A DNA stretch of 64,000 nucleotides from Sepioteuthis lessoniana (taxonomy: Eukaryota; Mollusca; Cephalopoda; Myopsida; Loliginidae): assembly GCA_963585895.1 (NCBI GenBank), contig OY757907.1:105531430-105595429 (forward strand), given 5' to 3'. The number at the start of each line of letters is the position of its first letter. Within the stretch, counting starts at the first letter, position 1. The position numbers and the translations under genes were made by a program. The notes under the pieces are model-generated. The model saw nothing but the letters and a program-made list of their open reading frames with translations. It was not told the origin of the DNA and did no database searches. Below are positions 10,914 through 21,105 of this stretch, in pieces.

Positions 10914-11108
10914 TTAATGACAGCTTGAGAGAAAACCTTGTACTGTGAGTCGTGCAAAGGGAAGAAAGCAGTTGTGGATGTTAGAGCAGGAATAACGCAT
11001 CCAACTTGAAGCCTCGAGGACCAGTTGGTCTAGAATGAATGAATAAATGATAAAGGAATGATCTCCTAGAGAAGACAATGGTCCAAAAAATGGATGTGCT
11101 CTCCTCAT
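10914..11108 (-). CDS. Short ORF behind a strong promoter, unknown
   Basis: A 64-codon ORF starting at 11108 (context CATCAACATGAGG, a favourable start) and ending TAA at 10914. It begins MRRAHPFFGPLSSLGDHS and is hydrophobic in the first half; no domain was recognised. It is the first ATG downstream of a textbook core promoter (see 11145-11235), about 46 nt after the predicted start site. The coding sequence contains an ATGAATGAATAAATGA-type simple stretch. It may be a small gene, the first exon of a larger one, or part of an LTR whose leader happens to be open. Function unknown. Confidence 0.3.
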   Translation of the reverse strand: MRRAHPFFGPLSSLGDHSFIIYSFILDQLVLEASSWMRYSCSNIHNCFLPFARLTVQGFLSSCH

Positions 11109-11144
11109 GTTGATGTTGGTGTGTTCTGCTGCTGGGATAAGTGA

Positions 11145-11235
11145 GGAAGAGACTGAGAGAGCGTTTGTGTGGCCTTTTATACTACCTAGGAAAGTCCTCT
11201 GAGTAGAATGGCTTAAATCATCCTCATTGGACGAA
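11145..11235 (-). promoter_or_regulatory. Minus-strand Pol II core promoter
   Basis: Read on the minus strand: CCAAT at 11230-11226, TATAAAAGGCC starting at 11181, and an initiator TCAGTC at 11156-11151. The distance from the first T of TATA to the initiator A (11154) is 27 bp, within the normal range. The leader is GC-balanced, unlike the flanking DNA, and leads to the ATG at 11108. Confidence 0.6.
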
Positions 11236-11319
11236 AATATAAATCAAAACCTCAACGGCCAAAATAATTCTTGAGCTAAACAATAGATTTGAAATTATTT
11301 CTTTCTGCTACTAATACAT

Positions 11320-11575
11320 AAATATACAAGTATCCATAGTATCCAGTCTGCAAAGATATATAAATCTACAGTATCTAATGTGAAAAAATATATAAATACG
11401 AGTATCTACAGTATCCAATATGAAAAGATTTATAAATCTATGGTACATGATATGAAAAGATATATAAATATACAAGTACTTATAGTATCCAATATAAAAA
11501 ATATGTTTCTACAATATCCAATATGAGAAAATATATAAGTATCCAATGTTAAAAAAGAAATATAAATATCAGACT
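11320..11575. repeat. AT-rich minisatellite, ~45-bp units
   Basis: Five to six imperfect units built on AAGTATCTACAGTATCCAAT followed by ATGAAAAGATATATAAATA. A single related unit occurs near 10793-10835. Confidence 0.75.
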
Positions 11576-12720
11576 GTCATGTTTTGCTGTCCTTTATAGT
11601 CAACTTATATCCTGTTTTTTATTATATGCACTCATTCTTCACCAAATTAACTTATAAAATGAAGAATACAAAAATATATAAGCAAAAAAATAAATATAAT
11701 TGACTAAAATCTATCTTTCCAAAGAAATACAATTATATTTTAAAATTAGGCTTTTGCAAAAATTGTTTTTCTTCCTTTAATATAAATTTATTTTTGGTAA
11801 TAAAATCATTTGGCTAAACATGTCAACCTGATTTTCTTTTTTTATTTACATCAGATTTTATCCCTAACTTTATTCAACAGTATCCAATACATATCAATCG
11901 TGTAACATAAGTTTACAATTAAAAGCTAATTTACCAGTTGAATTGGACTGTATCTAAATCAATTTCCTTGAATAATCAAGTTCAGTTTTTTGTTGTCAAT
12001 ATTCTGAAATTTATTCTAAGTATTTTGACTGCATATATAGCTTGGATTGAAGGTGGTTATAAAGATAAACAATTTCAGAGAACTGATGATGAACTGTTAT
12101 TTCGATAGAGTCAACATATGAGAAAAACTCAACAGAATTTAGCTGAGAAATATCTTGAAATGAGTGACACTTTAGGAATTTATTTATTTAAACATTTTTG
12201 TTCTATCTCTGAATTGTAAGGAATAATACTAGGTAATTATTTTACCTCCTAAACTTTATAAACTACCAACAAATCTAATTATTAATATCTAATTAAATGT
12301 GAATAATTATTATAACAAAACAAATTGTTAATTTTTTTCTTTGGGAGGTTGAAAATTTAAATTCCATACAATTAATTGCATTCTGTAGCAATCTGGTTTA
12401 TTGATTATTGTTAGAGACACCTACTCAATGAGAACTCACCTTTCCTCATGGGAATTTTTTTTACATTAAAATCTTGCAATGAGTATGCATATCAAGTTTA
12501 ATAGCTCTGCATTAAAATTTTTAGTTGTTGATAGAAGATAGATAAACAAATCTTTCTCAATTCATAATTTGACAGGTCATCTAAAAAATTCCAAGAACAT
12601 TTTACTGGGCATTTTATAGACTTAATATAAAGTAACACTTAAACAAAAAATGTTACACACTTTTATAATCAAATTGATTTGAATGATTAACATATAATAA
12701 AGATGTTTTATTACTACCCA
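11576..12720. other. AT-rich spacer
   Basis: No gene or known repeat seen in about 1.1 kb of very AT-rich DNA. Confidence 0.4.
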
Positions 12721-12721
12721 A

Positions 12722-12972
12722 AACCAAGTGAGTAGAGTGTTCACCAATAGTCTGGGAGACCTGGGTTTAATCCCAGGTCGCATCATACCAAATACTTTAA
12801 AAATAGTACTTGATACTTCCTTGCTTAACACTCAGCAATATAAGGTATGTATCGAGGGTAAAGTGGAGCAATCCAGGGAAAGGAGTAGCGCCCTCCCCGA
12901 CACCTCGGTGTAGTAGTTATTGAAAAGGGAGCCTTCTGGTCGCCCTCAACTACGGTCGCCAACTTACTCACT
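12722..12972 (+). mobile_element. Family A SINE
   Basis: Almost full length in the plus orientation, lacking only the first few head bases. A-box region GTGAGTAGAGTGTTCACC, B-box GGGTTTAATCCCAGG at about 12764, body GGGAAAGGAGTAGCGCCCTC, and tail GGTCGCCAACTTACTCACTT. Confidence 0.88.
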
Positions 12973-13023
12973 TATTACTACCCAACCAGATATTTACAAA
13001 AAAAAAAAAAGGGGGTTTTTAAG

Positions 13024-13480
13024 TGGCATATTAACTTTCCTGGGTTATTTAATTCCAAATCCTTCCTTGCAGGAGAACAGTAAGTAAAGTAAAGTTAGCG
13101 ACCATAGTCGAGGGTGACCCGAAGGCTCCCTTTTCGATAGCTACTACACCAAGGTGTAGGGGAGGGCGCTACTCCATTCCCAGGATTGCTCCACTTTACC
13201 CTTGAACCGTACCTTATAATGCTGAGTGTTAAGCAAGGTGGTATCAAGTTCCATTTTTAAAGTCTTTGGTATGACTTGACCTGGGATTGAACCCAGGTCT
13301 CCCGGGCCATTGGCGAACACCTTAACCGCTGAGTGGGTGGGTGGGTGTTGGGTCATACCTTTCCCAAGAGTATTAGTCTAAGAGTGAACATAATAGTGTG
13401 GCTGGAATTTGAACTCACTATCTTATTGCAGTTTAGCACTTTCGTCATTACAACATGGGACTCCCTCATGAGAAGACATG
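13024..13480 (-). mobile_element. Family B SINE, split by family A
   Basis: The tail (AGTGGCATATTAACTTTCC) lies at 13023-13080 and the head-side part (TCATACCTTTCCCAAGAG to the tRNA-like head) at 13353-13480. About 40 bp of the family B body is missing at the insertion point, so the insertion came with a deletion. Confidence 0.75.
13081..13340 (-). mobile_element. Family A SINE, nested in B
   Basis: Tail TAAGTAAAGTAAAGTTAGCG at 13081 through body to the head ending near GTGAGTGGGTGGG-type sequence at about 13340. It is the second case in this window of A inserted into B, at a different position within B. Confidence 0.85.
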
Positions 13481-13868
13481 TCATCTTAATGATTTAACCA
13501 TCTTAATCACTCTTCAATGTTTTTTTTTTTTTGTTTTTTTTTCAAATTTAGATTAGAATTTTTCAAACACAGCAATAAAAGGTGTGTGAGATTACATGCT
13601 ACAGTACTGGTTCATATTTTTGTCGCTGATAACAACCTAATTCATTTTTTCTCCTTGTGATAACCTAATGTTGAAATTAGTTGGAAATAATCAAAAATTA
13701 AAAACTAATTAATTAAAAAGAATTATTATTCCTATGGTTGCAAAAGCAAGAAAATAAGTCACCAAACATCACTGACTGAGTCTCTGCTATCTTAACTTAG
13801 ATCTACATATGCTTAATCACAGATATTGAACTTGTGGGGGTTGTATGTAATTTGGTTACTTCAGTAGG
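13481..13868. other. AT-rich spacer
   Basis: Nothing recognised apart from T-rich runs near 13520-13545. Confidence 0.4.
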
Positions 13869-14139
13869 TGTGCAGCCGTAATTTACGGGTATTGCTCTCT
13901 AAATTATTTCCACCACAAATACAACACAAAACTTTACATTCGCGTAAAAGAAATGGAATAGAACACAACGAACATTAAACAACAAACAATTTAATATGCA
14001 TATAACAAAATATGAAAACAAATAAAATACATGATGTGTAAATGGCCTTTTGGAAAATAAAGTTTGGCAAGAAGAAAATAAATTTGTTTAAAGATGTGTG
14101 TATGTTAACAGAGTCCGTAAATAAGTCGTTCTTACTTAC

Positions 14140-14237
14140 ATTAAGTTCATAGCGGGTTTTATGATTGTGGCGACAGCGTGTCGCGTTGATGAAAGAAAGT
14201 TTGTCTGGTTTTTCTTTTGAATGTGATTCGCGGCCAT
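14140..14237 (-). CDS. Possible first coding exon or leader ORF
   Basis: On the minus strand, ATG at 14237 (context CTTCAGATGGCCGCG) opens 32-33 codons beginning MAANHIQKKNQTNFLSS. The sequence then meets AATGTAAGTAAG: a good splice donor whose exon would end at 14140 (phase 2). Without splicing the ORF stops two bases into the donor. It lies about 125 bases downstream of a predicted start site set by the TATA box at 14394. Two tiny upstream ORFs precede the ATG. CpG-rich codons distinguish it from the surroundings. No homologue was recognised; an LTR-derived leader is an equal possibility. Confidence 0.3.
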
Positions 14238-14386
14238 CTGAAGTTAAGTCATGAACTTTAGTTGAGGAAGGAAAGGAATTTGTCGGACACAGTATCGGTT
14301 ACTGCATTACTGGCTTAGTGGCTTGTGGTGTTGTCTTAGTCTTCGTGTAAGTTTGTGTGTTAGTCCGTGGCTCCCTACCTCTGTGT

Positions 14387-14622
14387 TATTTATATCCTAC
14401 AGGTGGATCAAAGAATCGTCCTAAAATTTTGGCGCGTAGACATTTATTGACCAGATTTGTATTTTACTATTTTATTTTCGAGCCTAAATATTTTCTGTTA
14501 GTTCACTTCCGATCCTATTTTTCTAGAATGCTCTATTCTATGTTTTTAGCTGATTGGTTGAAAAATATAAAAATGTAACTTAAATGCTAATGCGATTTTG
14601 ATCCTAAATTTCTAGAATGTTC
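14387..14622 (-). promoter_or_regulatory. TATA box with heat-shock elements
   Basis: Minus-strand TATAAATA at 14394-14387. Upstream of it (higher coordinates) are two TTCTAGAA cores, at about 14522-14530 and 14610-14617. The second extends into TTCTAGAATGTTC (14610-14622), a perfect three-unit heat-shock element (TTCnnGAAnnTTC). The two lie in a degenerate ~90-bp duplication (GATCCTA...TTCTAGAATG...TATGTTTTTA). The arrangement is that of a heat-inducible promoter. Confidence 0.45.
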
Positions 14623-14640
14623 TTAAGTATGTTTTTATTG

Positions 14641-15424
14641 CTTATTTTAAAACTAGAAAAAATGTGTATCCTATAAACTCTCTTTATTCATAAATAGAGC
14701 AAACAGTATTATTAATTATACGAGAGAGAGTGCAAACTCAAATGTGAGCAGAATATTGTTCTGTTTTAGTTGCCACTGTTACTAAAGTCCAAGTTAGATC
14801 TAAACATTGATATACATATTCTTTTATCTAGAAACAATAACATTAATATTAGTTAATATTACATAATAAGAAAGCATTACATATAAGGATGAATATGTCA
14901 GCTTGTCTGCATTTGTTCAAGTAGTTTATGTCTCTTCAAACAGTTTATTGAAACTTTAATTATACAGGGAAAAACATATCATCAAAGTACTTACCAAGAA
15001 AAGAAATAATAACTCAACAAATAAAGAAGTTTGAAGATATTTTGAATAGATTTTTATTATTTTCATTTCCCATAACCAATTCACAAAGAAATCAATAAAA
15101 TGATATGAATTTTGCTTTAATCTTATTTCATTATAAGGCAAAAAAGAAAAAAAAAAAAAAAAAAAAGAATTTGTTTATCTCAAAAATAAACTTCATTATG
15201 TTTTGATTTGATGCTAACCATGCTATGAAATTTGTAAAATAAATTTCTTTCATATCAAACTGAAAATGAATAACCATCTCCCCATAACATATTTTGAAAT
15301 GATATAGAAGTTATATACGAAAAAATAAAGATTGTTGCTCATTATATCTCTTAAAAGAATAAGCTCAATACTTCTTGGATGTTAGTTGCAAGTAAATAGT
15401 TATTTACTAAACTTAGGTTAGATA
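14641..15424. other. AT-rich spacer
   Basis: No gene seen. A ~20-base poly-A run lies at about 15147-15166. Confidence 0.4.
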
Positions 15425-15530
15425 GGGCACAAGACCAGAAGTGGGGGGGGCAGTGAGATTCAAACTCTCAGACAATGGTCAGTTAATCTAGCATGCTAAC
15501 CATTATACCACATGAGGTAACCTAATTGTA
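15425..15530 (-). mobile_element. tRNA-like SINE head fragment
   Basis: On the minus strand: GTGGTATAATGGTTAGCATG (A-box like) followed by GAGAGTTTGAATCTCACTG (B-box like). The rest of the element is not apparent. A similar head occurs at 18560-18670. Confidence 0.55.
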
Positions 15531-15544
15531 AATAAATAAAAATG

Positions 15545-15770
15545 TAAAGTTGACGACTCTAGTCGAGGGTGACCCAAAGGCTCCCTTTTCAATAGCTACT
15601 ACACCGAGGTGTTGGGGAGTGCACTACTCCATTCACTGTATTGCTCCATTTTACCCTTGATCCTTACCTTATAGTGTTGAGTGTTAAGTAAGACAGCATC
15701 AAGTACCATTTTTTGAGTCTTTGATATGACTTGACCTGGGATTGAACCCCGGTCTCCTGAACCATTGGCG
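15545..15770 (-). mobile_element. Family A SINE
   Basis: Tail and body are intact (GAGGGTGACCCAAAGGCTCC, CACCGAGGTGTTGGGGAG). The B box GGGATTGAACCCC (antisense) is near 15734. The A-box end is lost after CCATTGGCG. Confidence 0.85.
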
Positions 15771-15884
15771 AAATAAATACCATGCTTAAATAAGTTTAAT
15801 TTCTGTTAAATCTTATGTCTGTATAGTTAGTTTATATGGTATGTTTATATTCTGAAAAAAGACAATGAAATGTCTTTCTTTCTT

Positions 15885-16035
15885 TCTTTAATGGCATACC
15901 AAGCTTTGTGGGTTATTTAATACCAAAGCCATCCCACAAAAAGAATAGCAATGGTACTATTTAACCCATAGTTAGGGTGAATAAGAAGGCATTAGTCCAA
16001 GAATGAATGTAATAGAGCAAATGGACTCTCTCCAT
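15885..16035 (-). mobile_element. Family B SINE, decayed
   Basis: Tail TTTAATGGCATACCAAGC, body TACTATTTAACCCATAG and weak head text near GATGTAATGATGAA. Confidence 0.6.
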
Positions 16036-16220
16036 GATGTAATGATGAATATCAATAAAGCATTGAATTTTTGAACATTTCACTAATTTCTTAAGTAATT
16101 TATCCATAAAATCTCTAATTCTAAATACAAAAATATACATGCAGGTAGTAGGGAGTTGCAAAGGTATACAATAATTATTGAAAAATTACAAATGTTTGGC
16201 ATATAATTCTTTATTAAGTA

Positions 16221-16496
16221 CTGTATTTGATAGCATATAAGGCACTAAAAATATCTTTTAAATTTACCCTGCATCTTATATGCCATATGTAGGTTTAAAA
16301 TTCACAATAGTTGGCTGAAATTAGCTAGCCTTTAGGGTAACTTTCATATACCTTTTGGCAGTATTTAAAAGGCTATTTTGCAGATTAAAAGGGTTATTAT
16401 TGATAATATTCATTACATTAATTTCATCATATTAGTACTTTTTTCTTGATTTGCCCTATTGAAATTGGCATGCATCTTATATACCATCAAATACAG
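16221..16496. mobile_element. MITE with TATTTGAT ends
   Basis: Inverted ends CTGTATTTGATAGCATATAA (16221) and the reverse of CTTATATACCATCAAATACAG (ending 16496), flanked by TA on both sides. No coding capacity in 276 bp. The ends resemble non-autonomous Tc1/mariner/pogo-group elements. Confidence 0.75.
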
Positions 16497-16906
16497 TATT
16501 TTATTGTATTATTTATAAATCACACATCATTCTTCTTGCAGATTATCATGGCCAACAATTTTACCTGATACATTATTGCTTATTATCCTTATTATGAATT
16601 TATAAGACTATCTTATTATAATTCATGGAGTGTCTGTCTGTCTGTAGAGCTAAGATTCTGTCATTTTTCAACTGAGTTCAACAAAACTTTCAAAAATTGT
16701 TCCAGTCATGTAACCTTTTGGAAAGGTTTTAAACTGTACTATAAGATCTGTCTCAGACTGGTTTTTAGGTGAGATCTGTTTCTCATCCTTGAGGTCTAAC
16801 AATTCCCCCTCTCACGGTAAAAGGGTATCTGTCTCACAGTGCTCATCCATCCAGAGATGACTTTCTCCCTCCCAATAAGCACTTAGATCCTTTAGAGAAC
16901 AAAAAA

Positions 16907-16955
16907 AAAAGTTTTGGTAAATGGACTAGGCTTTGGCCCATTTATCAAAACTTTT
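16907..16955. repeat. Short perfect-type inverted repeat
   Basis: AAAAGTTTTGGTAAATGG (16907-16924) pairs with CCATTTATCAAAACTTTT (16938-16955), one mismatch, with a 13-base loop. Class unknown. Confidence 0.8.
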
Positions 16956-17337
16956 CTTGTTCCCAATGATACCTGCATCGGAAAAATAAGGTCGAAAAAA
17001 GTTTGGCTTCAGCTTACGCTTACTGCACTTTTACCCTGGACTAGTGTACCTAAATTTGCACTACCCTGTATATTAAAACAAAGAATATGACTTAATGAAA
17101 TAGAAGATTAACATTTTTTTTTTAGAATTTCAAATGTTTTTATAACAATTCAACAATGTAAGAAAATTTTCTAACTATATATTTACTTTTTAAGTCATGA
17201 TCAGGTGTTGTGGAAGAAGTGACATATTAACTTGAGGTATAAGATCACAAACCAGATAGTTTTTCTATCTGAGATTCACTGGTTTTTTAAATTTCTGTAC
17301 TTGACAGGATCTATAAATATTACATCAATTACAATAA

Positions 17338-17597
17338 TAAAAGTAAAGTTGGCGACCTTAGTTGAGGGTGACCCGAAGGCTCCCTTTTCAATAGCTACTA
17401 TACCGAGGTGTAGGGGAGTGCGCTACTCCATTCCCTGGATCGCTCCACTTTACCCTTGATCCTTATCTTATAATGCCGAGTGTTAAGTAAGGCGGCATCA
17501 AGCACCATTTTTTGAGTCTTTGGTATGACTCGACCTGGGATTGAATTCCGGTCTCCTGGACCATTGGTGAACACCCTACTCATTAGGCTAATGGCTA
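17338..17597 (-). mobile_element. Family A SINE
   Basis: Near full length: tail AAAGTAAAGTTGGCGACC to head TAGCCTAATGAGTAGGGTG (minus strand). The B box is GAATTCAATCCC, changed from the family norm. Confidence 0.9.
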
Positions 17598-18001
17598 AGT
17601 GAAAATGCAAATTTCTTTTATTTGTGATAACTTTTATGATAAAAAACGGTTAAAACTGACTGAAGCATTATGAATTTCTTCCATCAAGAAGGAAAGTGAC
17701 CATTTTTTTTTTTTGAGTAATACACCACTTTTAAAAATTAGAATCAACTTAAATTTTTTTAGCTATGTAGGGTGAGATTAGATATATATGTGGCAAAGTA
17801 CAAAGTGGAACAATTGTTAATTAAACTAACTTATAAAACTTTGTTAAAATTTAGGAATTAAATTTAGAATATAAATATTAACAAAAAGAACAGTGTGAAG
17901 GAAGATTTGATTAAGTTGTTTTACAAAAACTAATAAACTTAATATTAACTCTTCTTTGACAGAAAAAAATACTAGATTGAGATACAGAATAAGGGATGAG
18001 T
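17598..18001. other. AT-rich spacer
   Basis: Nothing recognised. Confidence 0.4.
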
Positions 18002-18011
18002 TTATAGGTTT

Positions 18012-18272
18012 AAAGTAAGTAAAGTTGGCAACCATAGTCAAGGGCAACCAGAAAGCTCCCTTTTCAATAGCTACTACACTGAGGTGTAGGAGAGGGCGCT
18101 ACTCCTTTCCCAGGATTACTCCACTTTACCCTCGATACGTATCTTATATTGCTGAGTGTTAAGCAAGGAGGTATCAAGTGCCATTTTTTTAAAAGTCTTT
18201 TGGTATGATGCGAACTGGGATTGAGCCAAGGTCTCCGGGACCATTGGCGAACACTCTAACAGGTCATTGGCC
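18012..18272 (-). mobile_element. Family A SINE, left arm of inverted pair
   Basis: A complete family A copy with its tail at the left (AAAGTAAGTAAAGTTGGC) and its tRNA-like head at 18272. The head abuts the head of the plus-strand copy that follows. Confidence 0.9.
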
Positions 18273-18526
18273 AAGGGGGTAGAGTGTTTGCCAATGGTCT
18301 GGGAGACCTGGATTCAATCCTAGGTCATGTCGTACCAAAGACTTTAAAAATAGTACTTGATACCTCCTTGCTTAACACTCAGTGATATAAGATACGTAAC
18401 AAGGGTAAAGTGGAGCCATCAAAGGAAAGGAGTAGTGCCCTCCCCTACACCTCCGTGTAGTAGCTATTGAAAAGGGAGCCTTCTAGTCGTCCTCGACAAT
18501 GGTCGCCAACTTTACTTTTACTTTAC
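18273..18526 (+). mobile_element. Family A SINE, right arm of inverted pair
   Basis: A complete family A copy in plus orientation, ending GGTCGCCAACTTTACTTTTA and CTTTAC. The pair of arms is flanked by the perfect 10-bp duplication TTATAGGTTT at 18002-18011 and 18527-18536. No duplication is seen at the head-to-head junction, so the two copies appear to have entered as one unit. Confidence 0.9.
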
Positions 18527-18559
18527 TTATAGGTTTGATTTGAGCTTCTGAAAACCAAT

Positions 18560-18735
18560 GGCTCTTTGTATTCAAGTTGGTAGAGTAGCTGAGTTTAATC
18601 AGGCTTCCACAAGATAAAAAAAGCTAAGAGTTTGAGTCTCACTGAGAGTTTATTTTTTATTTTCATTTCCGATTTGCTTTGTTCCTCACTGCTATAAGCC
18701 TAAATCTGATGTTACAACCTGAAATCTTGTGTACA
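18560..18735 (+). mobile_element. tRNA-like SINE, minor family
   Basis: A-box-like GTTGGTAGAGTAGCTGAG and B-box-like AAGAGTTTGAGTCTCACTG, followed by TTTTATTTTCATTTCCG. It is related to the fragment at 15425-15530. Confidence 0.5.
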
Positions 18736-19214
18736 GTCATAGGAAATGCAGTGGAAAGAGTCTGTATTTGTGAGTCTGAAAATGGTGGTCATTTTTAGAG
18801 ATGTTGTTTTTAACTCAGAATACTGAATGAAAAAAATCCATTAATTATATTTCCAAATAAAATAAAAGATAAAAAACATGTTTATAAAAGTTACTTTTGT
18901 TTTATATCATTCAATCTTTCAGTGGCCACACAGTATATAATAAAGAACTGTGTGTATGTTATTATATCACAGCAATATTTCTGTGAGTGAAATAGTATTA
19001 AAGTACTATTGGAGGATAAATCCAATCCAATTTGCTAATTAATAATTCACTGGGATTCACAATCACTCTGTCCATTACTATTTCTTAAGGGAGATAACTA
19101 TTAAATGCTGAAAATAGAGTATTTCTCCTTAATGATAATAATATAAATTCTATAATTAGTATGTGAGTTGATATTACTTAATGGCTAAAAAAAGCAGTCT
19201 TTTTTTGTTAGATG
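18736..19214. other. AT-rich spacer
   Basis: No gene; contains TTAAGGGAGATAACTAT at about 19086. Confidence 0.4.
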
Positions 19215-19448
19215 TTTTTTTTAATGGCATATCAATCTTCTTGAGTTATTCAATGCCAAATCCATCCTTCGTGAAAAACAGTAGTGGTGCTATTTAACCC
19301 ATAGCTGGGAGGATAAGGGGGTTTATACTTTTCCAAAGAGTATTTGTCCAAAAGTGAACGTAATAGCGCAACTGGAGTTTGAACTCACTTACTAAAATTC
19401 CACAGTCCAGCACTTTAACCATTACACCACACCACAGGGACACCCCCA
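19215..19448 (-). mobile_element. Family B SINE
   Basis: Nearly full length: tail TTTAATGGCATATCAATC, body CCATAGCTGGGAGGATAAGG, head reading GTGGTGTAATGGTTAAAGTG on the minus strand. Confidence 0.88.
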
Positions 19449-20040
19449 AAAGCAGTTTTAAGCCAGTATAACCAAGTAAAAACTTTATAAAATTCCCTTG
19501 TAAAATTTACATAGAATCTTCATCATACCACCTGATAATGAGTGAAGAATTACTTTGGGTGTTGGAAGTGTCAAAAAGAATGTGCATTTCAAACAATCAA
19601 ATTCTTTACAATGATTCATAAATGATTTCATAAACCCTTTTACTTGCACCAAGTCAATTTCCTATAACAAATATTGAATTTTATCTATCTGGTGATTAAA
19701 CATTAAATAATCAAAATGTTTTTCAAAATGACAGAAATTTTTTTTAAAAATCTTTTTAAAAATGAAAAATTAGAAATTTGAGTTTTCTAATTTTATCAAC
19801 CCTAATCATGCTTATAATGGCAATTAACAAATTCAAATTCAAAATAACTGAGATTTTAAATCTTGAGCATGATGAAAAAATTTAAAAGATGACAAAGTAA
19901 AAATTTGAATTTTCTAATTTTACCAACACTAATAATACTTATAATGGCAATTAACAATATCTGCTTTTCTGCCAGAAAGAAATTAATGTAGCAACACAAT
20001 TTTGATAATAATTCTAATTTTGTTGAGGGTAATCCCAGGT
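19449..20040. other. AT-rich spacer
   Basis: A ~60-bp direct repeat (AATTTGAATTTTCTAATTTT, with CTTATAATGGCAATTAACAA) occurs at about 19775-19835 and 19900-19955. Nothing else is seen. Confidence 0.5.
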
Positions 20041-20225
20041 AGGAGGTGCTCATGTTGTAACAGTTTTCATCCTAGGAAGGGAACTTGGAAACTCATGTTC
20101 AAATCCTGAATGAGGATATTGTAGACCCGGAGAGGAATGGGTTTCACCAAGCTATTCATGCTCAAGATATACTACATAAGTGGCACTCAAGCCCCAGCCC
20201 AAACCATGTTACAGGATAAGTTTTT
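20041..20225 (+). mobile_element. Family D SINE, variant with deletion
   Basis: Head AGGTGCTCATGTTGTAACAG, B-box-like TGTTCAAATCCTG, then a jump to a GTAGACCCGGAGAGGAATGG tail. The middle of the family D body is missing; the same tail is seen in the longer copy at 22138-22448. Confidence 0.65.
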
Positions 20226-20454
20226 TTTTTCTAATCACAGGAAAAGCTATAAAATATTTTAAGAAATGATGGGTTGAAATGCAATATGTAAGTATCAGAA
20301 TGTTAACTTAATATTTTGAATATCCATAGTTTATCAATTCCAACAAATCTAATTGGTAGACAAAACCTAAAACTCAAACATTTCGGCTTTTGATAGGAAT
20401 ATGTAGAAGTGATGGTAGAACAATCCTTCTGAATGATATTATAGAGTAAAATAA

Positions 20455-20628
20455 TTATTTATTTATTTATTATATAGTAAAAGAATTATTTATTATATTT
20501 ATTTATTATATAGTAAAAGAATTATATCTATTTATGATATAGTAAAAGAACTATTTATTATATTTATTTATTATATAGTAAAAGAATTATTTATTTATTT
20601 ATTTATATATTATATAGTAAAAGAAGTA
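20455..20628. repeat. ATTTATTATATAGTAAAAGA tandem repeat
   Basis: Four to five units of 35-45 bp, each ending TATAGTAAAAGAA, with variable numbers of internal ATTT/ATTA steps. Confidence 0.9.
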
Positions 20629-20751
20629 TTTTTAAAAAATTCATCAAGAAATTGGATATATTTGAACAAAATGGACAAAAACAAAAATATCTAGAATTTC
20701 AATTTAAAAATTATTTTTCCTCCCAATCAAAATTTATATTCCACTGAATTT

Positions 20752-20867
20752 TTAAAATTCCATGTCATCAACATCATATTTGACACCAAGTTGCCGACGA
20801 ACTTCATCCATGATTGTCATCATTGTAACTGATTCTGAATGGGGAAACAGTGGACATTCCAAATCAC
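20752..20867 (-). CDS. Last coding exon of an unidentified host gene
   Basis: On the minus strand the acceptor GTTATTTCAG precedes 20867. Two bases complete a split codon, then 37 codons run to TAA at 20754-20752. The peptide starts DLECPLFPHSESVTMM, continues with an amphipathic MDEVRRQLG helix, and ends in acidic VDDMEF. Codon choice is balanced and it matches no repeat in the window. The exon needs an upstream donor in phase 1, which is exactly what the exon at 33652-33755 provides. The FPHSES...MDEVRRQLGVKY pattern faintly resembles C-termini of Gfo/Idh-type dihydrodiol dehydrogenases, but the preceding exon does not support that family. Product unknown. Confidence 0.6.
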
Positions 20868-21105
20868 CTGAAATAACAAAGAGATAATCAGTAGAAAATT
20901 ATAAATCCTGAAATGTGGGATGTATGCATATATGAGATTACTGTTTATGATGTTTTGATCATTTCAACCAAACTTTGTAGATACAAGATGATATATTGAA
21001 GTTCATTGCATCGGCTATCATTATTAGCTGAAATTTTCAGCATAATGTGTGATTTATATAATTAAGAAGACTTTCAAAGAGATCATGTTGAAAAAGCTGT
21101 GGACT

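Larger units (their letters stand above)
13869..14640 (-). other. CpG-containing block, possible LTR or gene start
   Basis: A ~770-bp block richer in CpG (CGCGTAAAAG, GTCGCGTTG, TTCGCGGCC, GGCGCGTAG) than its flanks. It holds the TATA/heat-shock promoter, the short exon and a plus-strand AATAAAGTTTGGC. No matching TG...CA ends with a target duplication were found, so an LTR assignment is not proven. Confidence 0.4.
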
